From assembly GCA_009869945.1 (NCBI GenBank), contig WIXG01000008.1:62001-126000 (forward strand): DNA of 64,000 nt. Direction: 5' to 3'. Positions 1 to 10,825 of the stretch are shown here, one piece after another (position 1 is the stretch's first letter; each line of letters opens with the position of its first letter). The DNA comes from Mesaphorura yosii. Taxonomy: Eukaryota > Arthropoda > Collembola > Poduromorpha > Tullbergiidae. The notes below the pieces were generated by a model. That model had not been told where the DNA came from, did no database searches, and saw only the letters and a program-made list of their open reading frames with translations. A program made the translations under genes and the position numbers.

Positions 1-1763
1 CAGAAAGATATTCCAGTACAGAGGACTTCAGACCTTTTTGACCATAATCGTCGACGCACTGAGTCTGACGAAGCATGAACGAGTATGCTCTTCAGTGTGT
101 GCCACAGTAGTCAGTGAGGGTGTCATCCGAATGAACGGCTCAGAACGAGGATACTGGGAACGGCATTGACATTGGCATTGGCATCGAATGAAGTCCAAGG
201 TCCTGAAGTCGACACACAGCTGCGGTTTCCTGAACTGAACTTTGTGGAGTGGAAGGCAGGTAATTCCTGAATTCAGTTTTTCTAATTGAAACGATCCATT
301 GTAAAGAACATTTCTCAACGCGGATCTGGATCCAATCGTAAATTGTAAACACATGTGCGAAGCGAATCGACCTATCTGAACAATTCCGCACCATTGCATC
401 TAGAATTGCGCAGATTTCACTTGTGAAATTCTTCCGCAGTGTTGCCGAGGTCATCAAAATAGTGAACATCAGGCGGGGCAACAATTCTGTGTTATCCGCA
501 TGCCACCTGCTTTGTTCCTTGTCCCCTGTAACCTGATTGTGTTCAATAAAATAGTACAAATGGCCATCATAAAATGCGTAGCCGTAGCCGAACAAAAATG
601 TTGCCAATTGCAAATTACTGATTGGGACGCTTTCATTCGTTTTTAATCCACAAATATTTCGGCGTTATTATCTTGAGGATGAGAGTACGTAATTCGAAGC
701 GAAATGTCTCAGTTCGGCTGTTCGGTAACAGTAGTGTCAGGTTTTGACATGCGGCGTAGCAATTTTGTTGAGTTAGCTGAGTATGTCATTCTGTATTACA
801 TTTTGTACCTCTTGCAAGAAATGCTGACTGATTGACTTTCGAAATCACATTCTAAAGGCTAACTTCTGGGTTCATTGGCTGTCAGCCTAAAAGTATTGCC
901 AGCACTGACATGAACGGGTGCTCCTATTAAAATGAGCTCGAGGTTGCTGGTGCCAGCATTAAACTAGATTTAAATCGGAGATAATTTAATTTGCGGTCAC
1001 GATTCACCACAAAGTGTCGATCAGAAACATTTGCGCACCAAATATGATGCACAATGAAGAACCTTGCAGACAGACTTCCAGGTTACTTATAACGATGCTT
1101 ATCCTGCAGACGCAATCAGACGCTGTCAGTGTCTTCATTATTTCGAAACGGAGTTTGATTGAGGTGCTAATCGTTCACATAGGAAAGGGCGTCGGTGTAG
1201 TCAAATTGAGTGTGTACGCATGCGAACGAAATTGGTGAATAGTAAATTAGTTAATGTTCATTTCAAAAACAAGTCACACTTCAATTTACTTTGGTGAAAA
1301 TTGCAGATTCTGCATTCATCGCTCTCTGAAGCCTCAGATTGTTAATTGTACCACAATAACCAATAGTTCAGCTTCAGTTCAATGCCAATACCCAATTTAT
1401 TAAGCAATTACTGCATTGCTCAAGCATTTGGTTGGGATGAGACAAGTGTGGAATAAATAGGCAAAGCAACTTCGCTTGGTGCATGTGAGTTGCCAAAAAG
1501 CCAATGAAATGAATAGCTAAACCGTCTGCTAATTGAAACCATAAATTAATTATTACTCTTACAGAGGCAGCTGTCAGCCATCAGTCCGTTGCCTAAATCC
1601 TAAATACAGGCACTCCTGAAGAAAACTGCAAAAATTACAGGAAAGACATTCTGACGCTGACGAGGCAGGCCACAAGTGAAGGAAACTGCAACATTTCTGC
1701 AACACGGCTTTGACGTTTCAAGTCCTCAGCCACGCGAAGCGCAGCAAATGCGATCCGAGCAAC
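1..1763. other. left-edge region with no supported gene
   Basis: I cannot support a gene here. Minus-strand open stretches at about 28-613 overlap in two frames, and neither resembles a family I know. One possible exon at about 529-616 reads like a tyrosine-rich peptide (YGYAFYDGHLYYFIEHN) and ends at a plausible donor, but it has no partners in view. A short hexamer repeat based on CATTGG lies at about 163-186. Possible splice acceptors at about 1564 and 1639 suggest that the 5' leader of the next gene lies at the right end. Confidence 0.4.
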
Positions 1764-2201
1764 ATGGACAAGAATCAGCTTCTGTTCACCGTCATCCCAG
1801 AAGATCGACCTGATGCTCGCGTGTCCAGTGGATCTGCTCTGCTCCTGAACGTCCTTCAGCTTTTTCTCGCGTGTCTCGCCATTGCAACTGTGATAGTCGT
1901 CACCAGTGTTCTCTACAACGATCTGAACCGACGGTACAACAGCAGCAACGCCCAAGACTGCTCAAACCCTGAACTGTACATGAGACTGGGCTACAATCTC
2001 GGCCTGCTTGGACCCAATTTGACCAGTGATGACATGTACAGTGTATTTATCAATACGATGATGTCCACACGACAAACGGATAATGGGGAGGAACACGTCG
2101 AAGAGGGCTGCAAAGGCATTCTGCTGGAATCTTACGCAATTGGTGTCAAGAATTCAGAGGCAAGTGCGGAGGAAATTTCAGACTGGCTTCAAAAGTTTTA
2201 A
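1764..2201 (+). CDS. small single-pass membrane protein, unrecognised
   Basis: This open frame encodes 145 residues. I start it at the ATG at 1764, which sits in a good initiation context (GCAACATGG), rather than at the upstream in-frame ATG at 1710. The N-terminal 25 or so residues are polar. A strong hydrophobic segment follows at about residues 25-48 (LLLNVLQLFLACLAIATVIV). After it comes a polar C-terminal region with NSS and NLT glycosylation sequons and a few cysteines. That layout fits a type II membrane protein with a small extracellular domain, which is inferred from hydropathy alone. I do not recognise the family. An ATTAAA signal at 2217-2222 follows the stop. The gene converges on the SET-MYND gene, with only 80 bp between the two stop codons. 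It could also be one exon of a larger gene. Confidence 0.55.
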   Translation: MDKNQLLFTVIPEDRPDARVSSGSALLLNVLQLFLACLAIATVIVVTSVLYNDLNRRYNSSNAQDCSNPELYMRLGYNLGLLGPNLTSDDMYSVFINTMMSTRQTDNGEEHVEEGCKGILLESYAIGVKNSEASAEEISDWLQKF

Positions 2202-2281
2202 TGTAGGTTTATTGTAATTAAATATTATTTTGATAAGATTATGATTATTAATTTGTAAACATTCCCTACGTTCCACGTCTG

Positions 2282-3536
2282 TCAAACATACAGCAATTCG
2301 TCAAATAGCTCAACTCGACATCTTAAACAATCGCAATAAAAGTAAAATGCTTCAGTTAACTGTGATCTTCGTTCAATAACGTTTAGTGCGATGTCAACGT
2401 AGTTTATGCTCAGTGTGTCACCGGCTTGGATTGCTCTTGTGCTGGTCAGCTTGATGGCAAACTGATCGTGATGTGGGTCCACTGATATAGCATTGAAGTC
2501 GTCCTCTGCGTTCGTCATTACTGTTGGCGTTGCCACCAAATCGGAAGTCACACTGGCGGCGCTGATAACCTGCTTATTCTGATAGATAATGTACTTCAAG
2601 ATATTCGGATCGCAGTCGTGTTGGATGAAACTTGTGGACGCCGGAAACAACATTGAAATATTTCTATAACAAGCAGATATAAGGTCAGATGATTGAGATT
2701 CATGCTTCATGACTAGTTTTGTGTCCTCACCGCCGAATATAACTATACCCTGAAAAGGTATTGACGCTGATCGCTCCCAACACGTGGTTAATTTCTTGCT
2801 CGGTAAATCGGTCAATAAGTTTGCACCTGTTTTGAATGAAATTCGTCACGAATCTCGTCACGTCACGGGCTTCGGCGCTTTTGACACGTGCGTCGATGTG
2901 CGGTTCCAGTTGGAAAAGCAGCTGCCACTTTTCTGGCTCGTTATCACGCAGAAGAAGACAACGCAGCGTCTCCAGCGCAGTGTACTCGGTGGACACCAGT
3001 CTCGGGCGAGCTCTTGTAGCGGATAAGATCGGGCATTCATTCTGAGCGTGCTGCGGAGCCTAGTTGAGATTGAATTGGAGAGATTGAAACATCAGAGGTC
3101 ATCAGATATTGTTTTCTAATGATACTTGATTCTTTACCGATTCGCATATGGAGTCACAGATCGGCCAGCGACATTTCGAGCACCGGAGTGATAGCGCAAT
3201 GTCCTTGTAGCAGCTCAAGCAGTACGGAATTCGGCTGCCGGGTCCGTACGCAGAAGTAATGAGAGGACTATCAATGGCGATGATTTCACCGGCTTCAATT
3301 GGGCGGGCAGCAATCACGTAATTTCCAACAACGGGGCTATGACGAAATTCCCGTGCATCTGGACTCTTGACAGCATCGGTGTTATTATTCAGATCGGGTC
3401 TGGCGTCGGCGTCCGAACAGATTTGAGGTGCATGTCTCGGTAAGGCAAGATTCGAGTCCACGAGCTCGACTGGCTTCACTTCCACGCACGTGGACGGCTC
3501 TTCGATAATCAGGCTAGTGAACGGTTCCAAACCCAT
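2282..3536 (-). CDS. SET and MYND domain protein (SmydA-like)
   Basis: There are three coding exons on the minus strand, 3138-3536, 2731-3059 and 2282-2663, joined across 78- and 67-bp GT-AG introns to give 369 residues. The first exon holds the start of the SET domain and a MYND zinc finger (CLSCYKDIALSLRCSKCRWPIC). The second is helical linker ending in VNTFSG, the usual start of the SET core. The third carries FIQHDCDPN, then GDTLSINYVD, then a post-SET CDCLRC. This order is that of SMYD lysine methyltransferases, and the divergent character recalls the arthropod SmydA group. The normally conserved Asn of the NHxC motif is Gln here (codon 2621-2623), so catalytic activity is uncertain. A minus-strand AATAAA lies at 2208-2213. 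The substrate cannot be inferred. Confidence 0.87.
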
Positions 3537-5877
3537 CTTGTCGCTGTGTTGGGCACTTGAGCTCTTGATTAAGCTATTCGATTAATTAAATATCCTCGAA
3601 ATTATTTAAACAAGTTAAAATGAATTAATGCGCCAGCTGCACGATTCCGTCGTGAGTCGTGACAGCGAACGTATGTTTTCGATTTACACAGGTTATTTAT
3701 TTCAATCTGCTCATTGCCGCATGGCCATGACCATTCTCTATAGGGTAGCCCATACGCTTAATAGAACGCAAATTAAGCGAGAATTGTGTGCTTGATGAGG
3801 AGATTTGATGAGCATATGCTGTTCGAGCGAGGTACTTGCTATGCGAATCTTTTTTGTGAGTAAATTGCGAATCGTACGTATACCGGCGTACCACAGAGAC
3901 GTTGCATCATAATCTTGCATAGATATGCTGAACTTGACGAGCGAGGTGCGAGATGTGTTTACGTTCACCATGCCAATGAAGCTACAGCTGCAGGCTCATG
4001 CCATGTGCTGTGCTGTCTACTGAGGATCAAGACCCACATGACAATGTGTGCAGACATTTCAATTATCTGACCCCTTCAGACAAGATGAATCACTCATTTA
4101 TCACCATCCTGCCCTTTCTGGCAGACATACGGTGCACTTGTCAGGTAGACTTTGCATTTGACTGGTTTTACGCAAACTGTCGGCAATACATCAAAGAACG
4201 AACAACTCAACCAGCTCAAATTCACCAAGACGGTTGCCTTCTTTAACACCTAATGGATGAACGATTCTCATGGTCAGATTTTTGGCTACGAAGCGAGACG
4301 ATTACAAATGCTAAGTTGACAATTAGATTGCTGTACAATAGCGTGCCAGTATGGGAGGACGCGCTCCGATCCGAGATTATCGGCAAATTGATTTAATTCA
4401 TGAAATAAAACATAATCCTTTTCACATGTATGGTTCGCATTAATACGCACAAAGAAAGAAGACGAAAGGAATCGTGCAAGGAGATTGATAAAATAATGAT
4501 AATGCAAATCCAGGGCGAGGTACACAGTTTTAAAATACTGGAATCAGGTCACTTGGGTGCACGGCGAGTGACGTAGTCGAATTACCATTCATCTGCAAAA
4601 TTTACGAAGAAATAAGCTAGTCTCGGCATGTCATCAGTCATCCTGATTAATAAAGCATCAATTACCTCGCTGATACGGATACTCCTGCTGTTTCTTTTCT
4701 GGAATTTGCGTATCATTTGGTTATGAAGTCCCGTTCCTTTTGGAATCTGCAACATCGCAACATGATTCTTGTTTCAAGACACTTCTGCATTTCCGGTGCA
4801 GGGAAGAGTTTCATCAACAAATACCTGAATCGTCTTGCTGTCTCAGCAAGTGATGCTGATGGTTCAAGTAATCGTGGCAATCCTTCAAATGTTCGTCCAT
4901 TTGCCCAGCTGGCACGTGGTGGAGCTGATTATATTCGCATATCAGCATTTTTTCGTCGATGGTGGTTGTAGCGGAATATTGCTAAGATTGACAAATTAGT
5001 AAATAGTACAAAAGTATCAGGATTTTTAAACTCCGAGCAAGACAACTGCGAGTTGTGCGAGGAGGACTTGAATCTAAGAGCAAGACATGATATAAACGAT
5101 AAACTTCAACTTACCTTCCGGCATTTGAGTAAATGTGACGCAAACTTCGAAGCTCCAACTTGATGCGATTTATTGTAGGGACATGTCACCATTTCGTGAA
5201 TGGTTCCAAAATTCTCAGCCATGTCTGTTAACGTTTACTGTCTATCCAGGGCAATTTTAAAAAATGTAGATCAAGTGTCAGCTGAAACAAGCAACGAAGC
5301 GACTCTTTAAACACTAGCCGAAAGTTTGAATGTTTTCTCTCAACTCACCGAGTTCACGTCTCGGCTCGAATGAGAACTGGCCAGGACCAAGCAAAGAAAT
5401 GAGCTACGTGGAGTTTCAAGGACAAAGATAAATGTAGTTTCTGTTGTTGATATTTTCAATATCCGTCCTCTCCTGTGGTTTCAACCTTTCAGTTTCAAGT
5501 GCACTATGATTAGGTTATGATTTACTACGGTCTGGTTTAGCTAAGTTATGGTGTGCAAACTCTTGTGCTAACAAATGCAGAATACCATCCAACTAACAAC
5601 TTTGTCTCCGGTCCACTGAACAAATATTTCAAATAAATATCAATTGAGGATGCTAATCGAGTTATATTGTGCGGAGACACAAGACAGACTCAATTTGTTG
5701 ACTCGAGGCACTATTGCGATTTATTTGCGATAGTAGTACAACGCACTTACTTATTAAGTCACGGTTAAATCAGGAATGTGACTTTCGATGGAGGAACAGG
5801 CGAGAGATGATCTCATAATAACGTTGCTTATGTTACATAATAGTAATAGCTCGTGTCGAATTCGAAATTACGTGTAA
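3537..5877. other. intergenic region, no supported gene
   Basis: Only short open frames occur here (for example 3998-4246 + and 4717-4971 +). None has family resemblance, consistent splice partners or a protein-like composition. I see no repeat family, RNA gene or transposon remnant. The left end is probably the promoter of the SET-MYND gene, and the right end is the 3' flank of the zinc-ribbon gene. Confidence 0.5.
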
Positions 5878-7803
5878 TTAGCTTGGCCTTTTACCACTTT
5901 TTGTCTTCTTGAATGCAGGAAGGGCAAGGCCATGTTCTTCTTGTGGAGCTGATTTTCGTTTACGAACAGTTTCATTCTCGTTGGAAGAGGAATTGTTTGA
6001 ATCATCTGCGGGAGGCGTCGCTGACTTCACTGATGCAATATCATTAAATAGACCAGCCTAAAAATGCACAAGAAATGAGAATGGTACATTAACATCAGCA
6101 TATGTTACATTGCCGTTTTTACCTTTTCATATTGCGCCAGCTTGAATTTGTTCACTTTTTCTTCTATTTTATCCTGAAAATTAATAACAAAGTGAATGTA
6201 AAATTGAATTAGCTTTACAAGGTATGCAGGATTGACTATTCAAATAAAATAAACCTGTATGTATTTCCGCTCCAGCCTCTTACTTCCCTCCTGAAATAAT
6301 ATTATATATTTATTCGCAACCCATCGAAGTTATAACTTCTAAGACCTCTTGTGTAATTTATGAACTCACGAGTTGCTCTTCAGTCAACGTTGAGAGTGGG
6401 GTAATGGGAGTTTTCTTCGTCAATTTCTTCTTGCAGGCTCCACATTTGTCCAACTCGTCTCGGTAACTAGAGCATTGCGGACATTGCCAAACATATTGTT
6501 CTCCACCACACAATTCCGATCTTGTAGGCTTCCCGTCCGGACCCAAAACTGGAGCACCATGGATGAGACTGGCACCACTATTGTAGGTTACTCCTTCCCA
6601 AACAAAGCCCTGTTGAGGTTCTTCTGCTGTCCCAAGAGTTAAAGCTGGTTCGTTCTCAAGTTGCTGAGATTCGACAGGTTGTAGTTCATCGGTTGCGCTT
6701 GGTGCGTGGTTCTTATCTCCAGATTTGCCAGCGTCTGTAGGTTTAGATGACTTCTTCCTGCTCTTGTTTCTGTCGACAGTACTAGCTTGGAGCTCCGTTG
6801 CTGATTCTGATAAGACAGCATTTGGAGATTCAGCAGACTCTTTCGGAGGACTCGATTTTGACGATGTATTACTGTTCTCTACTGCTTCATCCTCGTCATC
6901 CGATAGGACAAAAATTAGTTTGACATTAGGACTCTTGCTTTTGCTGACCCGTTTGCTTGTGTTTTTAGATGCTGTTGTTGCAGAACAACTGGGCTGGTTG
7001 GTATTTTCAAAAGATATTGTACCTTTTGCTGCTTCTCTTTTCTTCTCAATCAGAGGATGTGGAGGTGAAATGATTTCGACCACTTCCGACGACGAAGTAC
7101 TATCACTGTTTTGATTGTGACCAGTATCCATTGATGCTGATGTGCATACTTCAGGAATCACTGCACCAACTGCTTCTGTGATAGTAGGCTGTGGAAGAAT
7201 CGCAGTCACAGGACCTTCTGAAGTGATTCTAACAACAGTTTGCGAAGTAGAATTCGAGGATCTTGGGATTTCACTAAGGACGCTGCTGTGATTGATTGAT
7301 TCTAACACTTCATCAGTGGGAGGTAGCAGTGGTAAGAAATCTGGCCCTAACTGATCGCGAGAAACTTCTTCTAGGGCTGCTCTAAACACAGCGTTCACGA
7401 CAAGTGGATCACGGAACAATTTTGCAGACTCTCTTAGCTCATGACCACAATTTGAACAGGATCTTACACTCGGGTTGAAATTACTGAAATGGTTGCAATT
7501 CAAGCAGCGTTTTACTCTGCGTTGTTCTTCTTGTCTTCTATGAAAATAAAAAGGCGATCTTCCGTCAAAGTAAAAACCTGCCCTTGGTCTTGGAGCGTAA
7601 TGTCGATACGGTGGGCGCGGCGGACGAATAGTACCAGCTTCATCAGGTGCTGGCCAGGGCTCACGAGGACCGTGAAATCTCATTGGCCAAGGGTTGCGAG
7701 GACGGTGGTGTCTCATTGGCCAGGTTCCGGGTATGGGAGCTGGCGGTGGCGGCGGACCTCGAGGTCTTCGGCCAGCATAAGGATTACGCCACATACCTCT
7801 CAT
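5878..7803 (-). CDS. zinc-ribbon protein with SUMO-interaction-like motifs, copy 1
   Basis: The exons on the minus strand are 6370-7803, 6255-6290, 6123-6173 and 5878-6057, all joined in phase 0, giving 566 residues. I start at the ATG at 7803; 7794 is also possible. The N terminus is rich in Pro, Arg and Trp with a repeated WPMRxHxPRxPWP unit. A zinc ribbon follows (CLNC, 12 residues, CSNC) leading into CGHELRESAKLF. The long serine-rich middle contains LIFVLSDDEDE and VVEIISPP, which resemble SUMO-interaction motifs. A second ribbon (CPQC, 9 residues, CGAC) lies near the C terminus, and a lysine-rich tail ends the protein. The downstream neighbour at 8571-10138 is a clear paralogue with the same order and intron phases. 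I do not recognise the family. A nuclear SUMO-binding or RNA-binding adaptor is a guess from motifs only. Confidence 0.75.
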
Positions 7804-8570
7804 GATAATTTGCCTTCCCTCCTCTCTTGTTTCCTTGTAACACATTTGACATTCACCTCCACCTGCGCAAGGCGAAGTAGAAAACAAGTACATATAATGA
7901 TGGGTCGTGAAGAAACCAAAAAACAATGGACACCAACACCGAGGCATCGGCCGAGAAAGAAGCTAGGTTGGCATACCTTTGTCTACTATCTCTTCAACTT
8001 CGAATGATTAACTCAGCAAAATCGACCAGTGTTCCTTTATGCCAGGGAAGCAAAAAGTCTCCCACTCACAGATGATGGTCCAATTCATTTTGACTGAAGA
8101 TGACCAATTTCGTATTACAATCACACCATATTCATGTTTAGATGACTTTTGCAGTTCTTGAAACCAAAATCAGATTTGCTCGTTTAAACTTAACAATAAC
8201 AAGAATGATTCGTTCATTATAACTAGTTCCGGGAATGTGATATGATCATTTGCGTAGTATTTTTCACGTGGTTTTCAAATTGCGAGGTTTTCCTTGAATC
8301 GATCGATCGAAGCGATGAAGAATCTTAGCTACTCTTTGTTCAGCTGTCGAATCAGTGCAATCAGTGGCTACATTACTGTATTTTTGCCGAATGTCACTTC
8401 CGGTCGTTCCGGTTCATCACAACAATGTCAACGACAAGTGATAATGGACAGTGATCACAGCGATCAGTAGCATACTCTCCAATGGTGCACTACCTTTCTC
8501 TTCGTTACGACCATACGCGTATGCGCTTTCATTTTATTCAAATGTTATAATTTATCTATAATTTTGCAAC
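7804..8570. other. spacer between the tandem zinc-ribbon genes
   Basis: This 767-bp spacer holds the presumed promoter and leader of copy 1 and the 3' flank of copy 2. A likely leader splice acceptor (revcomp GCGCAG) lies near 7868. No independent gene is supported. A small ATCGATCGAT palindrome occurs near 8300. Confidence 0.5.
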
Positions 8571-10138
8571 TTACTTGCAAACATTTCGCAAAAAATTAGC
8601 ATGCCTTCGCGCACTGATCTCTTTTTCTTTAATTAAGCTCTGCTTTCTTCGCGCTTGTGAGTTCGCACTACGACCAAATGCCCCTGCATCAACACCAGCT
8701 TTAGCACCTGCAATCACAACAAAAATGCCGGTTAAAATCGTTAAATGAGATTGTACGCTACGCGTTGTGAGTACCAAAAAGTTAATGTTGTACCTGAAAC
8801 TTGTTGAGCATTATTGCGAGATTTCTTCGAACCCTGATAGAGATTAAAAATGAAAAAAAACTCGAACACGTGTAAATCAGTGCGCCAGAAAGGTTAAGTT
8901 CACACATTACCTTCGACTTCTTCTTTCCAGTATTTCCCGGCTTGATTGATTGTCTTTTAGCGATTATTTTATCCACAAGATTCATGTCACACTGCTGAAC
9001 CGGAATTGGAATTTTATGCTGAAATATAGAAATGTGAACATGTACGAACATAACAAATTAGCAAATATTTTGTCGAATGTCAATTCACCTTCTCTTGCCT
9101 CGCCACGTAATATTTAGCTTTACGCCATCGGTCCGATTTCTGTTGAAAGTGAAAGTTGTTATGAAGTTAGAAACATTTTAATATATATGTCAGAGAACCA
9201 TACTACTACCAATCTTAAGAGTGTAACGTACCAATTTTCGACTACTGAGGCTTTGGTACAGAATAATTCCCATTCGTTGTGACATTTTCTTACCACATGT
9301 TTCGCAATTTTGGAGATCAAATGAGTAAGTTTGACATCGGTCACATTTTTTAACAAAATAGTTCGTGTTTGGAGGGCATGTCGCACTTTGCATCTGGTTA
9401 ATCAGATCCGATGCATCTTCATCTTTAATACTTGATGTGTTGGAACCATTTTCTTCGGAATCACCATTGCATTGCGTAGATTCATTTTCGGACTCGTCGT
9501 CTGAACTGATTGTAATTACACTCTCGACTTTTACTAGTTTCAAGTTGTAGCTTTCGGTCGTTTCGGTTTCGACTTCAGGTGGCTATTAAATAAAGAACGA
9601 AAACTTAGACTTACGTGTTAAACACAGTTGTGGGAGCCTGGGAGATCAGCAAACGCCTTAATGCGTACACACGTACCTTGACACGGTCCGATGTTCCTTC
9701 AAGTTCCGAAAAGTTGTCTACTCCGGCCACTCCTACTGTGGTCCGACTGCCGCACACTTGCTCCGAATTCAATCGTGGACATTCGTTCATGACTCTCATG
9801 GGCAAGAAGTCTGGTCCCATGTTGGTGACTGTATGGATGATGTGCTTAAAGACAGACCTTACATCCAACGGATTCAGAAATATCTTTGCATCTTCTCGTA
9901 ACTTCCAGCCACACTGGTTGCAATTGATGAGGTCACTGCTAAAGTGCTCACAATTCAGACATCTCTTCACTCGCTCCCGGCCGTCATCGGCTATCTTTGC
10001 ACATAAATAATTTCTATCTCTGCGCCGATCTCGATCTTTGGGGTTGTGAGAATCATCTGGGCGTGAGAATGTGCTTGAAGTTCTCTTCGGTTTCTTATAA
10101 TTAGGAACGCCCCAATATGACCGTGATGTTCTTGCCAT
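8571..10138 (-). CDS. zinc-ribbon protein with SUMO-interaction-like motif, copy 2
   Basis: There are six exons on the minus strand: 9677-10138, 9232-9582, 9089-9139, 8911-9018, 8794-8833 and 8571-8707. They encode 382 residues, starting at the ATG at 10138 (MARTSRSYWG). The first ribbon is CLNC, 9 residues, CNQC, followed by CGWKLREDAKIF, nearly matching copy 1. A VITISSDDESE stretch, typical of a SUMO-interaction motif, precedes a second ribbon (CDRC, 9 residues, CETC). The tail is Lys/Arg-rich. The intron after the second ribbon falls at the equivalent place in copy 1 (LSSRKL here, LTEEQL there), so the pair arose by duplication of a spliced gene. This copy is shorter because it lacks the Pro/Arg N terminus and much of the serine-rich middle. 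The function is unknown. Confidence 0.74.
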
Positions 10139-10825
10139 TTTTCTATCACACGAATCAATTCCTCTAGCAGTCCAGCAGCCTATGACACGCAAATCAAATT
10201 AGGTTAGACGAACGACTTCTCTTCCAGCGATTTGCAAGGCCTTACCTGAAGAAATGATGCCCTAAGCGATGTAATCACCCACTTAACCACTTAACGTCAA
10301 CTCATAAATCAATTAGTATCAAGTATCAAGCCAGTAATACATCACAGAAACAGAATAGATTAGACTGTACCAACCCGTCCGCCACCGCCGGTGTACCATG
10401 TGCCGTGCGTCATTCAAAAGCTCCCAGAACGAGCATATGTTCGCATTTGTGTGCAATCAATTCGTACGATATGTAGTTTCTGTACTTCAAATAAGCTCAG
10501 AAAACAAAAAAGGTTTTTGACGTGGAAGTTTCGTAGTGTGGAACAGTTGAGGTTGGTGACACTTCCTCGCAACAATGGCTATTTGCAACAATTAAACGAT
10601 CAAATTGTGGATTAAAATTACTTAATCCAATCCGGAGGAGTCAATCCCGACAAGACAGGACAAGTTCCTAAACTTTATCGCCTGTTTGGACTGCGTAGCA
10701 AAAAAGACCGGCAATCGGCGGCGTCATTAAGGTAAGCATCCACCTTGCCTTAACTGGATTGCAAGAGGGATGGACTCATGCTCAGTAAATCAATCTGCTT
10801 ATCTGATTCATTTGCCAGGGCCGAC
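10139..10825. promoter_or_regulatory. divergent promoter region with leader intron of NFXL1
   Basis: This spacer separates the minus-strand zinc-ribbon gene from plus-strand NFXL1, so it should hold both promoters. A good leader intron for NFXL1 runs from 10732 (GTAAGC) to 10818 (TTTGCCAG) and ends seven bases before the chosen ATG. I see no clear TATA box. Confidence 0.45.

Noticed and set aside
6725-8007. Long plus-strand open frames opposite zinc-ribbon copy 1
   Set aside because: They are antisense shadows of the minus-strand gene; their composition reflects complementary Ser and Pro codons.
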